Shown: piece by piece, positions 13,531 through 27,047 of the stretch
How positions within the stretch are numbered: the first letter of the stretch is position 1
Layout of the letters: each line of letters starts with the position of its first letter
From: Toxonevra muliebris
Lineage: Eukaryota; Arthropoda; Insecta; Diptera; Pallopteridae
Assembly (NCBI GenBank): GCA_963691655.1
Contig: OY829331.1
Location: forward strand, 62,001 to 126,000
Direction: 5' to 3'
Length of the DNA stretch: 64,000 bases
The notes under the pieces: model-generated
Seen by the model: the letters and a program-made list of their open reading frames with translations, nothing else
What the model was told of the DNA's origin: nothing
Databases searched by the model: none
Position numbers and translations under genes: made by a program

Positions 13531-16500
13531 TATATACCGCAGCTTCTGCATTGTAGCCATTTCCGAATTATGGCCAATACAGTGGAAAATCTGAGAAAAT
13601 TGACCAAAATTCCAGCACCGCTTCGTTTTGCCAGACTTTAAAAAGAGCGATTTTTAAGTTAGGTACCTTATATGCCGAGGTCTACTGGCCATGTGGTGGT
13701 ATATACCGCAGCTTCTGCGTTGTAGCCATTTCTGAATTATGGCCAATACAGTGGAAAATCTGAGAAAATTTCTCCAGAATTTAAAAAGAGCGATTTTTAA
13801 GTTAGGTACCTTAAATTATGCCGAGGTCTGCTGGCCATGTGGTGGTATATACCGCAGCTTCTGCGTTGTAGCCATTTCTGAATTATGGCCAATACAGTGG
13901 AAAAAGCTGAGAAAATTTACTAAAATTCCAGCACCGCTTCGTTTTGCCAGAATTTAAAAAGAGCGATTTTTAAGTTAGGTACCTTAAATTATGCCGAGGT
14001 CTACTGGCCATATGGTAGTATATACCGCAGTTTCTGCGTTGTAGCCATTTCCGAATTATGGCCAATACAGTGGAAAAAGCTGAGAAAATTGACCAAAATT
14101 CCAGCACCGCTTCGTTTTTCCAGAATTTAAAAAGAGCGATTTTTCAGTTAGGTACCTTAAATTATGCCGAGGTCTGCTGGCCATGTGGTGGTATATACCG
14201 CAGCTTCTGCGTTGTAGCCATTTCCGAATTATGGCCAATACAGTGGAAAAAGCTGAGAAAATTGACTAAAATTCCAGCACCGCTTCGTTTTGCCAGAATT
14301 TAAAAAGAGCGATTTTTAAGATAGGTACCTTAAATTATGCCGAGGTCTACTGGCCATGTGGTGGTATATACCGGAGCTTCTGCGTTGTAGCCATTTCCGA
14401 ATTATGGTCAATACAGTGGAAAAAGCTGAGAAAATCGACCAAAATTCCAGCACCGCTTCGTTTTGCCAGACTTTAAAAACTGCGATTTTTAAGTTAGGTA
14501 CCTTATATGCCGAGGTCTACTGGCCATGTGGTGGTATATACCGCAGCTTCTGCGTTGTAGCCATTTCCGAATTATGGTCAATACAGTGGAAAAAGCTGAG
14601 AAAATCGACCAAAATTCCAGCACCGCTTCGTTTTGCCAGAATTTAAAAAGAGCGATTTTTAAGTTAGGTACCTTAAATTATGCCGAGGTCTGCTGGCCAT
14701 GTGGTGGTATATACCGCAGCTTCTGCGTTGTAGCCATTTCCGAATTATGGCCAATACAGTGGAAAAAGCTGAGAAAATTGACTAAAATTCCAGCACCGCT
14801 TCGTTTTGCCAGAATTTAAAAAGAGCGATTTTTAAGATAGGTACCTTAAATTATGCCGAGGTCTACTGGCCATGTGGTGGTATATACCGGAGCTTCTGCG
14901 TTGTAGCCATTTCCGAATTATGGTCAATACAGTGGAAAAATCTGAGAAAATTGACCAAAATTCCAGCACCGCTTCGTTTTGCCAGAATTTAAAAAGAGCG
15001 ATTTTTAGGTTAGGTACCTTAAATTATGCCGAGGTCTGCTGGCCATGTGGTGGTATATACCGCAGCTTCTGCGTTGTAGCCATTTCTGAATTATGGCCAA
15101 TACAGTGGAAAAAGCTGAGAAAATTTACTAAAATTCCAGCACCGCTTCGTTTTGCCAGAATTTAAAAAGAGCGATTTTTAAGTTAGGTACCTTAAATTAT
15201 GCCGAGGTCTACTGGCCATGTAGTGGTATATACCGCAGCTTCTGCATTGTAGCCATTTCCGAATTATGGCCAATACAGTGGAAAATCTGAGAAAATTGAC
15301 CAAAATTCCAGCACCGCTTCGTTTTGCCAGACTTTAAAAAGAGCGATTTTTAAGTTAGGTACCTTATATGCCGAGGTCTACTGGCCATGTGGTGGTATAT
15401 ACCGCAGCTTCTGCGTTGTAGCCATTTCTGAATTATGGCCAATACAGTGGAAAATCTGAGAAAATTTCTCCAGAATTTAAAAAGAGCGATTTTTAAGTTA
15501 GGTACCTTAAATTATGCCGAGGTCTGCTGGCCATGTGGTGGTATATACCGCAGCTTCTGCGTTGTAGCCATTTCTGAATTATGGCCAATACAGTGGAAAA
15601 AGCTGAGAAAATTTACTAAAATTCCAGCACCGCTTCGTTTTGCCAGAATTTAAAAAGAGCGATTTTTAAGTTAGGTACCTTAAATTATGCCGAGGTCTAC
15701 TGGCCATATGGTAGTATATACCGCAGTTTCTGCGTTGTAGCCATTTCCGAATTATGGCCAATACAGTGGAAAAAGCTGAGAAAATTGACCAAAATTCCAG
15801 CACCGCTTCGTTTTTCCAGAATTTAAAAAGAGCGATTTTTCAGTTAGGTACCTTAAATTATGCCGAGGTCTGCTGGCCATGTGGTGGTATATACCGCAGC
15901 TTCTGCGTTGTAGCCATTTCCGAATTATGGCCAATACAGTGGAAAAAGCTGAGAAAATTGACTAAAATTCCAGCACCGCTTCGTTTTGCCAGAATTTAAA
16001 AAGAGCGATTTTTAAGATAGGTACCTTAAATTATGCCGAGGTCTACTGGCCATGTGGTGGTATATACCGGAGCTTCTGCGTTGTAGCCATTTCCGAATTA
16101 TAGTCAATACAGTGGAAAAATCTGAGAAAATTGACCAAAATTCCAGCACCGCTTCGTTTTGCCAGAATTTAAAAAGAGCGATTTTTAAGTTAGGTACCTT
16201 AAATTATGCCGAGGTCTACTGGCCATGTGGTGGTATATACCGCAGCTTCTGCGTTGTAGCCATTTCCGAATTATGGTCAATACAGTGGAAAAAGCTGAGA
16301 AAATCGACCAAAATTCCAGCTCCGCTTCGTTTTGCCAGAATTTAAAATGAGCGATTTTTAAGTTAGGTACCTTATACGCCGAGGTCTACTGGCCATGTGG
16401 TGGTATATACCGCAGCTTCTGCGTTGTAGCCATTTCTGAATTATGGCCAATACAGTGGAAAATCTGAGAAAATTTCTCCAGAATTTAAAAAGAGCGATTT

Positions 16501-19030
16501 TTAAGTTAGGTACCTTAAATTATGCCGAGGTCTGCTGGCCATGTGGTGGTATATACCGCAGCTTCTGCGTTGTAGCCATTTCTGAATTATGGCCAATACA
16601 GTGGAAAATCTGAGAAAATTGACTAAAATTCCAGCACCGCTTCGTTTTGCCAGAATTTAAAAAGAGCGATTTTTAAGTTTGGTACCTTAAATTATGCCGA
16701 GGTCTACTGGCCATGTAGTGGTATATACCGCAGCTTCTGCATTGTAGCCATTTCCGAATTATGGCCAATACAGTGGAAAATCTGAGAAAATTGACCAAAA
16801 TTCCAGCACCGCTTCGTTTTGCCAGACTTTAAAAAGAGCGATTTTTAAGTTAGGTACCTTATATGCCGAGGTCTACTGGCCATGTGGTGGTATATACCGC
16901 AGCTTCTGCGTTGTAGCCATTTCTGAATTATGGCCAATACAGTGGAAAATCTGAGAAAATTTCTCCAGAATTTAAAAAGAGCGATTTTTAAGTTAGGTAC
17001 CTTAAATTATGCCGAGGTCTGCTGGCCATGTGGTGGTATATACCGCAGCTTCTGCGTTGTAGCCATTTCCGAATTATGGCCAATACAGTGGAAAAAGCTG
17101 AGAAAATTGACTAAAATTCCAGCACCGCTTCGTTTTGCCAGAATTTAAAAAGAGCGATTTTTAAGATAGGTACCTTAAATTATGCCGAGGTCTACTGGCC
17201 ATGTGGTGGTATATACCGGAGCTTCTGCGTTGTAGCCATTTCCGAATTATGGTCAATACAGTGGAAAAATCTGAGAAAATTGACCAAAATTCCAGCACCG
17301 CTTCGTTTTGCCAGAATTTAAAAAGAGCGATTTTTAGGTTAGGTACCTTAAATTATGCCGAGGTCTGCTGGCCATGTGGTGGTATATACCGCAGCTTCTG
17401 CGTTGTAGCCATTTCTGAATTATGGCCAATACAGTGGAAAAAGCTGAGAAAATTTACTAAAATTCCAGCACCGCTTCGTTTTGCCAGAATTTAAAAAGAG
17501 CGATTTTTAAGTTAGGTACCTTAAATTATGCCGAGGTCTACTGGCCATGTAGTGGTATATACCGCAGCTTCTGCATTGTAGCCATTTCCGAATTATGGCC
17601 AATACAGTGGAAAATCTGAGAAAATTGACCAAAATTCCAGCACCGCTTCGTTTTGCCAGACTTTAAAAAGAGCGATTTTTAAGTTAGGTACCTTATATGC
17701 CGAGGTCTACTGGCCATGTGGTGGTATATACCGCAGCTTCTGCGTTGTAGCCATTTCTGAATTATGGCCAATACAGTGGAAAATCTGAGAAAATTTCTCC
17801 AGAATTTAAAAAGAGCGATTTTTAAGTTAGGTACCTTAAATTATGCCGAGGTCTGCTGGCCATGTGGTGGTATATACCGCAGCTTCTGCGTTGTAGCCAT
17901 TTCTGAATTATGGCCAATACAGTGGAAAAAGCTGAGAAAATTTACTAAAATTCCAGCACCGCTTCGTTTTGCCAGAATTTAAAAAGAGCGATTTTTAAGT
18001 TAGGTACCTTAAATTATGCCGAGGTCTACTGGCCATATGGTAGTATATACCGCAGTTTCTGCGTTGTAGCCATTTCCGAATTATGGCCAATACAGTGGAA
18101 AAAGCTGAGAAAATTGACCAAAATTCCAGCACCGCTTCGTTTTTCCAGAATTTAAAAAGAGCGATTTTTCAGTTAGGTACCTTAAATTATGCCGAGGTCT
18201 GCTGGCCATGTGGTGGTATATACCGCAGCTTCTGCGTTGTAGCCATTTCCGAATTATGGCCAATACAGTGGAAAAAGCTGAGAAAATTGACTAAAATTCC
18301 AGCACCGCTTCGTTTTGCCAGAATTTAAAAAGAGCGATTTTTAAGATAGGTACCTTAAATTATGCCGAGGTCTACTGGCCATGTGGTGGTATATACCGGA
18401 GCTTCTGCGTTGTAGCCATTTCCGAATTATAGTCAATACAGTGGAAAAATCTGAGAAAATTGACCAAAATTCCAGCACCGCTTCGTTTTGCCAGAATTTA
18501 AAAAGAGCGATTTTTAAGTTAGGTACCTTAAATTATGCCGAGGTCTACTGGCCATGTGGTGGTATATACCGCAGCTTCTGCGTTGTAGCCATTTCCGAAT
18601 TATGGTCAATACAGTGGAAAAAGCTGAGAAAATCGACCAAAATTCCAGCTCCGCTTCGTTTTGCCAGAATTTAAAATGAGCGATTTTTAAGTTAGGTACC
18701 TTATATGCCGAGGTCTACTGGCCATGTGGTGGTATATACCGCAGCTTCTGCGTTGTAGCCATTTCTGAATTATGGCCAATACAGTGGAAAATCTGAGAAA
18801 ATTTCTCCAGAATTTAAAAAGAGCGATTTTTAAGTTAGGTACCTTAAATTATGCCGAGGTCTGCTGGCCATGTGGTGGTATATACCGCAGCTTCTGCGTT
18901 GTAGCCATTTCTGAATTATGGCCAATACAGTGGAAAATCTGAGAAAATTGACTAAAATTCCAGCACCGCTTCGTTTTGCCAGAATTTAAAAAGAGCGATT
19001 TTTAAGTTTGGTACCTTAAATTATGCCGAG
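12559..19030 (+). repeat. Overlapping 1180-, 1696- and 2329-bp duplications
   Basis: The unit at 12559 recurs at 13739 (offset 1180), then at 15435 (1696) and 17764 (2329). The same offsets link 12878, 14058, 15754 and 18083; the unit at 13176 recurs at 14872 (1696) and 17201 (2329), and 16052 recurs at 18381 (2329). The overlapping, unequal periods show repeated amplification of differing segments instead of one fixed higher-order repeat. Confidence 0.8.
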
Positions 19031-22000
19031 GTCTGCTGGCCATGTGGTGGTACATACCGCAGCTTCTGCGTTGTAGCCATTTCCGAATTATGGCCAATAC
19101 AGTGGAAAAAGCTGAGAAAATTTACTAAAATTCCAGCACCGCTTCGTTTTGCCAGAATTTAAAAAGAGCGATTTTTAAGTTAGGTACCTTAAATTATGCC
19201 GAGGTCTACTGGCCATGTGGTGGTATATACCGCAGCTTCTGCATTGTAGCCATTTCCGAATTATGGCCAATACAGTGGAAAATCTGAGAAAATTGACCAA
19301 AATTCCAGCACCGCTTCGTTTTTCCAGAATTTAAAAAGAGCGATTTTTAAGTTAGGTACCTTAAATTATGCCGAGGTCTGCTGGCCATGTGGTGGTATAT
19401 ACCGCAGCTTCTGCGTTGTAGCCATTTCCGAATTATGGTCAATTCAGTGGAAAAAGCTGAGAAAATCGACCAAAACTCCAGCACCGCTTCGTTTTGCCAG
19501 AATTTAGAAAGAGCGATTTTTAAGTTAGGTACCTGGAATCATGGCGAGGTTTACTGGCTATGTGGTGGTATATACCGCAGCTTCTGCGTTGTAGCCATTT
19601 CCGAATTATGGCCAATACAGTGGAAAAAGCTGAGAAAACTGTTAAAAATTCCAGCTCCGATGCGTTTTCCCAGAATTTAAAAAGAGCGATTTTTATGTTA
19701 GGTACCTGGAATCATGGCGCGGTTTACTGGCTATGTGGTGGTATATACCGCAGCTTCTGCGTTGGAGCCATTTCCGAATTATGGCCAATACAGTGGAAAA
19801 AGCTGAGAAAACTGATAAAAATTCCAGCTCCGATGCGTTTTCCCAGAATTTAAAAAGAGCGATTTTTAAATTAGGTACCTTTAATTATGCCGAGGTCTAC
19901 TGGCCATGTGGTGGTATATACCGCAGCTTCTGCGTTGTAGCCATTTCCGAATTATGGTCAATACAGTGGAAAAAGCTTAGAAAATCGACCAAAATTCCAG
20001 CACCGCTTCGTTTTGCCAGAATTTAAAATGAGCGATTTTTAAGTTTGGTACCTTAAATTATGCCGAGGTCTACTGGCCATATGGGGGTATATACCGCAGC
20101 TTCTGCGTTGTAGCCATTTCCGAATTATGGCCAATACAGTGGAAAAAGCTGAGAAAATTTACCAAAATTCCAGCACCGCTTCGTTTTGCCAGAATTTAAA
20201 AAGAGCGATTTTTAATTTTGGTACCTGGAATTATGCCGAGGTCTGCTGGCCATGTGGTGGTATATAGCGCAGCTTTTGCGTTGTAGCCATTACCGAATTA
20301 TGGTCAATACAGTGGAAAAAGCTGAGAAAATCGACCAAAATTCCAGCACCGCTTCGTTTTGCCAGAATTTAAAAAGAGCGATTTTTAAGTTAGGTACTTT
20401 AAATTATGCCGAGGTTTGCGGGCCATGTGGTGGTATATACCGCAGCTTCTGCGTTGTAGCCATTTCCGAATTATTGCCAATACAGTGGAAAAAGCTGAGA
20501 AAATTTACCAAAATTCCAGCACCGCTTCGTTTTGCCAGAATTTAAAAACAGCGATTTTTAAGTTAGGTACCTTAAATTATGCCGAGGTCTACTGGCCATG
20601 TGGTGGTATATACCGCAGCTTCTGCGTTGTAGCCATTTCTGAATTATGGCCAATACGGTGAAAATCTGAGAAAATTGACCAAAATTCCAGCACCGCTTCG
20701 TTTTGCCAGAATTTAAAAACAGCGATTTTTAAGTTAGGTACCTTAAATTATGCCGAGGTCTACTGGCCATGTGGTGGTATATACCGCAGCTTCTGCGTTG
20801 TAGCCATTTCTGAATTATGGCCAATACGGTGAAAATCTGAGAAAATTGACCAAAATTCCAGCACCGCTTCGTTTTGCCAGAATTTAAAAAGAGCGATTTA
20901 TAAGTTAGATACCTTAAATTATGCCGAGGTCTACTGGCCATGTGGTGGTATATACCGCAGCTTCTGCGTTGTAGCCATTTCCGAATTATGGTCAATACAG
21001 TGGAAAAAGCTGAGAAAATCGACCAAAATTCCAGCACCGCTTCGTTTTGCCAGACTTTAAAAAGAGCGATTTTTAAGTTAGGTACCTTATATGCCGAGGT
21101 CTACTGGCCATGTGGTGGTATATACCGCAGCTTCTGCGTTGTAGCCATTTCTGAATTATGGCCAATACAGTGGAAAACCTGAGAAAATTTCTCCAGAATT
21201 TAAAAAGAGCGATTTTTAAGTTAGGTACCTTAAATTATGCCGAGGTCTGCTGGCCATGTGGTGGTATATACCGCAGCTTCTGCGTTGCAGCCATTTCTGA
21301 ATTATGGCCAATACAGTGGAAAATCTGAGAAAATTGACCAAAATTCCAGCACCGCTTCGTTTTGCCAGAATTTAAAAAGAGCGATTTTTAAGTTTGGTAC
21401 CTTAAATTATGCCGAGGTCTGCTGGCCATGTGGTGGTACATACCGCAGCTTCTGCGTTGTAGCCATTTCCGAATTATGGCCAATACAGTGGAAAAAGCTG
21501 AGAAAATTTACTAAAATTCCAGCACCGCTTCGTTTTGCCAGAATTTAAAAAGAGCGATTTTTAAGTTAGGTACCTTAAATTATGCCGAGGTCTACTGGCC
21601 ATGTGGTGGTATATACCGCAGCTTCTGCATTGTAGCCATTTCCGAATTATGGCCAATACAGTGGAAAATCTGAGAAAATTGACCAAAATTCCAGCACTGC
21701 TTCGTTTTTCCAGAATTTAAAAAGAGCGATTTTTAAGTTAGGTACCTTAAATTATGCCGAGGTCTACTGGCCATGTGGTGGTATATACCGCAGCTTCTGC
21801 GTTGTAGCCATTTCCGAATTATTGCCAATACAGTGGAAAAATCTGAGAAAATTGACTAAAATTCCAGCACCGCTTCGTTTTGCCAGAATTTAAAAACAGC
21901 GATTTTTAAGTTAGGTACCTTAAATTATGCCGAGGTCTACTGGCCATGTGGTGGTATATACCGCAGCTTCTGCGTTGTAGCCATTTCCGAATTATGGTCA

Positions 22001-22337
22001 ATACAGTGGAAAAAGCTGAGAAAATTGACCAAAATTCCAGCACCGCTTCGTTTTGCCAGAATTTAAAAAGAGCGATTTTTAAGTTAGGTACCTTAAATTA
22101 TACCGAGGTCTACTGGCCATGTGGTGGTATATACCGCAGCTTCTGCGTTGTAGCCATTTCCGAATTATGGTCAATACAGTGGAAAAAGCTGAGAAAATCG
22201 ACCAAAATTCCAGCACCGCTTCGTTTTGCCAGAATTTAAAAAGAGCGATTTTTAAGTTAGGTACCTTAAATTATGCCGAGGTCTGCTGGCCATGTAGTGG
22301 TATATACCGCATCTTCTGCGTTGTTGCCATTTCCCTA

Positions 22338-22811
22338 ATATAACCCGCTCGTTTGGGGGCGCGTTAAGTTCCGATAATTGTCGAAAAGTCGTATTAGATG
22401 AGAAATCTTTCACGATTTGTAAAAAATTGTTGATTGTAACAATTTTAGCGTCGAATACTTAATGATTTGAGAAGTTATAATCGAGTGTCTATATAATTTC
22501 GTGAAAGTTTTTATTGGAGCTTTAAAGCTCTATGTTTTACTGTGGCATAAAATATACTGTTCTGTTACTTAAAAGAGTTATGTTAAGTTTCTTCTGTTAA
22601 CGAAATGTTATTAACAGAATTCTGTTATGTTAATAACATTTTTCGGTTCTTCGCCCTGTGCTAACTTCACGCTAGTGGCAGAACAGCCCATGCAGGGTCT
22701 AGACATGTTGTGTGTTTTATATTTATACACGAATGGAAAGGGCCTACAGTCCCTGTACTACGCCTTAACGCGCGATCAAGAGAGAATATTGCAGCGTTTG
22801 CTGAAAGTGCG
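22338..22811. other. Satellite edge and unassigned sequence with a perfect hairpin
   Basis: The satellite stops inside a unit near 22337. A perfect 14-bp inverted repeat (AAATGTTATTAACA at 22603-22616 and its complement at 22628-22641) forms a hairpin with an 11-base loop. A 71-codon plus-strand open frame starting at 22627 is not recognisable as a gene. Confidence 0.5.
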
Positions 22812-23790
22812 CACAGCTGTCTTGAAGCAGCGCCAAGTATGATCAAAATGAACCAAACTTAATATTACGCAGAATTGTTCCAGAATCTTAAACTTGGTTG
22901 GGTTCATTTTGACCATATTTGCCGCTGCTTCAAGACCGCTGTGAGACCTTGGAAAAAAAAAAAAACGATATAGCTACGATAATGGAGCCAAAATGTATGG
23001 AATTTTTGCAAATTAAAGCAATTTTTCCAACAGTAAAATTGTAAATTGTTGAGATTTTCGAAATACAGGGTACGAATTATCGCGATTCTACTGTATAAAG
23101 ATTCGCCTACCTAAAAATAAACTCAAAATTCAAAAAATCGATTTTTTTTAACTTTGAGATGGCTTATTTTTATTAAAAATAAACATTATTTTAAATCCAT
23201 TTACAATTAATGCTCTATAATATAAAAGTTTTAAACAGAAAATACCACCCTTAAAAAATAGAAAAAAAATTCGTTTAAAGAATTTTTCTCATTGAAATTT
23301 TGTACAAAATTGACAGCTTTTCGATGAAAACATGGTTAAATTTCACCGTAGATCACAACTTTTAAGAACAAATTATTGCCCTAGTTATCCTTAAAAAAAA
23401 AATTGTGATTGAACAATTACTTATAATTCAATATTTTAGAAGTTATCAACGATTAAAGCTTTTGCCTTTTTAAAGCCTGTTTTTAAGCCTTTGATTCGAA
23501 ACCGACTGGGTATTTTCCACTAGAGACCTCTATATTTTTTTCTAAATCTTATTTTTCTCATATAATCTTTCAGAAAATCCACTAGAAGCAGAAAAAAATC
23601 GAACTTTGCACATTTCATATATCACGTAGGCAAGCTAATGTATATATATAAAAAATTTTCGTAAAAAGGATCAGGGCTTACAAATTCTGGAAGAATTGCA
23701 ACAATTGTGCATAATATTTGGAACAATTCTGCAAAATATTTGGTTTGGTTCATTTTAATCTTACTTGCCGCTGTTTCAAGACCGCTGTGT
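22812..23790. repeat. Three-copy inverted repeat family
   Basis: A sequence beginning CACAGCTGTCTTGAAGCAGC at 22812-22860 is followed at once by its imperfect inverted copy ending at 22942. A third copy, also inverted, ends near 23790 (GCCGCTGTTTCAAGACCGCT). The outermost copies could be the ends of one 979-bp element; no transposase is visible. All three include the segment AAAATGAACC or its complement. Confidence 0.55.
23170..23545 (+). repeat. Dispersed non-coding repeat, copy 1
   Basis: About 375 bp here match, with scattered substitutions and short gaps, the reverse complement of 60060-60430. Shared landmarks include ATGCTCTATAATATAAA, TTGTACAAAATTGACAGC and ATTTTCCACTAGA. No coding frame is conserved between the copies, so this is a non-coding interspersed repeat of unknown type. 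Confidence 0.75.
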
Positions 23791-24335
23791 GCGGCCGAAG
23801 ACACAAATTTCTCGATTCTTCGTCGCGCAAGAGTCGGCCTTTCTGTGAATTTTTGAGGCATTATATTTGAATTGTTGCAAGAAAAGTTCCCAGAACGCGT
23901 TATTTCCAGAACAATTAAACGCACTCTGTGTTGAGTCGCTGGTTTATGCCAACAAATCAACAATTCACCAACTGGAGAACAACATCATTCAAATCATTGC
24001 AATGTTTTGATTTGGTGAGATCCAGACCGACTTATGTAACAGAGCCATACAAAATTAGACCTCTCAGATGGAGTCCTAAAAACGAATAATTTTATTCAAT
24101 TTTAACATTTTTAAAATATTGGTTACGATACTCTAATGGGAAGGTATCGATTTTCTCTGCTTCTGTATTTACTATTCCATAATATAATGAACATTGTAGT
24201 CCAAATAGGCCTCTTTTTCTTTTCTTTAATTTTCTCTCAGTCATTTATTGATTACAAAATTATATAAGCATTGCGCAGGTCCTCTCTCGCCTAATTTAAT
24301 TTGCAATGACATTATCGTGACATCCTTGAAACGTA

Positions 24336-24515
24336 AAGGCTCAATTATGCATAAGTAATGAAATCTAGCATAACGGAACATAAAAATCTCTCAAAGATGG
24401 AACTCCACATTGCGTTACGATTTCGGTAATCACTAACACGTTCTACCTATTTCATAGATATTTAAGTGACAGTTGAAAACGTTGCGTTCCGTTACTTATG
24501 CATAATTAAGCTTTA
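24336..24515. mobile_element. Small inverted-repeat element (MITE-like)
   Basis: AATTATGCATAAGTAA on the left (about 24343) pairs with TTACTTATGCATAATTAAG on the right (about 24491-24510), and the pairing extends inwards to AACGGAAC/GTTCCGTTA. The interior is about 130 bp and non-coding. Its superfamily is not clear. From here to 26280 I see no gene; only AT-rich sequence and homopolymer runs. Confidence 0.5.
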
Positions 24516-26288
24516 AGAAATTTCTGTTATATACAAAATGTACAACAATTTGACAGTTAACACTAAGGATACACGACGATACAAATGGAGAGCATTGTGT
24601 ACATTGGGTAAAGAATTAAGTTTACTCTCCCTTATTAGACTACTATGTTTATTATACTAGTTATACGCCAGACGCGTACGCAGAAAAAGTTTTGGGGAAC
24701 AGAAGGTTTTCAGAAATATATTTTTATATCAAAATTAATTATGTTTTTCTTATTATCTAAAGGGACCAGAGATTAGGTGTTAATCCCCCCCTCATTGGGA
24801 CTAGAAGCTAATTCATTATTATTATCTGTGCACTTCCCAACGAATTTTTTAAGTAAAGGGTAACAATAAGTCGTGAATTATTTTCTAAAAATCTGAAAAA
24901 TCAGTAGGTATATCTATAAAAAATAAAATCACTTTTTTCTTGATTCAGTTAATCTTGGTTGGAAGTAGACAAAAGAAGTGAACGCATACATCAATTCTTC
25001 TGAAAGTCATTATGTGAGCCGTTGGTTCAAAAAGATGTGAAAATAAATTTTTTTTATTATTTGAATTGTCACCTTCAGGTAATAATTTTGACCTCATTTA
25101 GTTTCCTATAAAAGTGGTGTACGTTTTAGGTTGAATATGTGTTCTCTAAAGTTGCATGTACATGGGGAAAATAAATTTCATAAGAACCCTATTTTGTACA
25201 GCACTTCTTCAAAAATCTGATTTTGACTTACACCACTTTTGCATACAACGGCTCATATTTCAGAAAATCCTGTCAGATGATCTTAAAAAGACCAATATGC
25301 GTAGGAGGAAATGAAAATTTTAGTTTTTCTTTAACCCATTTGGGCCTGACTCGCCAGCAATTTTAAAAATACATTCATAAATTTTTTCCAAAAGATAATT
25401 TAAAAATATTGTATTTCACCTGACTGAAAGGCCAGGAAAACAAACATTCTTTTTTGGAAGTTAGTTTTGAAAGCCAAAGAGAAATAGTAAAATTAATTAT
25501 TTTTCATTTGAAATGATAAATTTACTTAGATAAAAAAACAAACTCGATGTAGAAATTATAACCTCACAGGACCTTATATATTTGAGAGAGGCTACAACTG
25601 AACAAACTTTTGTAAAAAAACATATGGAAAAATAGGCGAAATTCAACAAATATTTCTACATTTCACTGTCTTCAGCGTATAATAACTTCTAAAATACTGT
25701 GTTAATCACATTTGATATCAGGAAATACATACTTGTTGTTCATGATGTGGGGTAACCTTTTTTACACCTGGTCACCTTATTTTATCGGGATAAGCCAAAA
25801 ATTACAACACCCTCTAAAATTCAGAAATAAATCTTTTTTTTTGTATTTTTTAAGTATTAACATTTCTTATTGAAAACATGTAGAAATTGAGTTTTAAAAA
25901 TTTTCTAAATTGAATCGAACTGAACAAACAAACAAAAATACTAAAAATACCTAAATTGGTATAACTCACACACACACCTCTAGATATTTATAATAATATC
26001 TGCTGATATTTTGGTTTCCGAAACCTGACCATTATTCTCTTCATATCTACCCATAAATGCTGTCATCTTTACCACTTTATTTTTGTTTTTTTGCAATTTA
26101 GGATTTGGATTATTTTTTTTTTTTTTTGTATTCCAGAACATATTTATTAATTTCCCAAATATTATACTACGGTGTTGTTTTTTACCCAAGGTGGGTCAAG
26201 GAGACGATCAAAACTCATGTTTCACATTTATATTTACTGCCTCTTGATCCCTTTTTTCATAAAAATATCTAAATTTTAACGTTTTAAG

Positions 26289-27047
26289 CAGGGTTCAGAA
26301 AGTACACACACCATACACACAATGTATTGTTGAAAAATAACCAACATATATTTTTATTTTCATATCAATTTTGTGTGTATCCAAATTTTGTTCGGTGTCA
26401 TACACGATCGTGTATGTGTATCGTTTTAATATTTGGTTTCGTTCGCATACATCGGTAGTTCACGTATGGTTCGATCGAACACACACAAACCACACACAGG
26501 TCGGTGAACAACAATACTTTACACTCGTGAGTGACTAAAAATGAATACGTTCTTCGTTCGCGAATGGAAAAATCTGAGACACGCAAAAAAAAAAAATGAC
26601 TAGAATTATTTCAACGCGATGAATTTACGCCTAGAAAAAAGAATTCATTTTTCATTGCGTTCGTTTGTTGTTATGCAGTGCATTGATATGTAAATTAATG
26701 CAAAACTAACTCAATAAAACTATGCCAACAAAAAGCAATCAGATTTTTCCGTTCGCGAACGAAGAACGTATTCATTTTTAGTCACTCACGAGTGTAAAGT
26801 ATTGTTGTTCACCAACCTGTCTGTGGTTTGTGTATGTTCGATCGCACCATACGTGAACTACCGATGTATGCGAACGAAACCAAATATTAAAACGATACAC
26901 ATACACGATCGTGTATGACTCCGAACAAAATTTGGATACACACAAAATTGATATGAAAATAAAAATATGTGTTGGTTGCTCTAAACTGTGTTTGTTTACA
27001 TTTATGTACGGGATTTTTATTCAGTGTGTGTATTTTTCTGAACCCTG
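26289..27047. mobile_element. Foldback hAT element with long inverted ends
   Basis: Termini are CAGGGTTCAGAAA and its inverted copy. A perfect 8-bp direct repeat, GTTTTAAG, flanks the element (26281-26288 and 27048-27055), the signature of hAT insertion. The inverted arms are about 290 bp each (26289-26577 and 26739-27047) and highly similar over the inner 240 bp, around a loop of about 160 bp. The arms contain the palindrome ACACGATCGTGT. Apparent open frames in the arms follow from the symmetry and are not conserved protein. Confidence 0.9.

Larger units (their letters stand above)
5137..22337 (+). repeat. 173-bp satellite array, about 100 units
   Basis: Unit starts recur every 173 bp (for example 5246, 5419, 5765, 5938, 6111, 6284, 6457). 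Variants include a 170-bp class missing three bases after GGTACC (TTATATGCC instead of TTAAATTATGCC), a class with AAAATCTGAG instead of AAAAAGCTGAG, and a class of about 145 bp that has lost some 26 bp between GAGAAAATT and CCAGAATTT. Each unit has a KpnI site, a 10-bp palindrome and a hairpin with a 5-bp stem. Because 173 is not a multiple of three, the frame changes at every unit, giving overlapping open frames of up to 103 codons on both strands; these are not proteins. Array length, monomer size and dyad symmetry fit a heterochromatic or pericentromeric satellite, which is inference. Confidence 0.97.

Noticed and set aside
5137..22337. CRISPR-like regular repeats
   Set aside because: Units are contiguous 173-bp monomers with no unique spacers, in an animal genome.
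5246..22343. Dozens of 60-103-codon open frames across the satellite, many sharing the start MWWYIPQLLRCSHFR
   Set aside because: They arise because the 173-bp unit happens to be open across a unit boundary; frame changes every unit, both strands are open, and variants include frame-breaking 3-bp and 26-bp changes with no sign of protein selection.
26398..26586. 62-codon frame in the foldback hAT arm
   Set aside because: It lies in an inverted arm and has no resemblance to transposase; the opposite arm does not preserve it.
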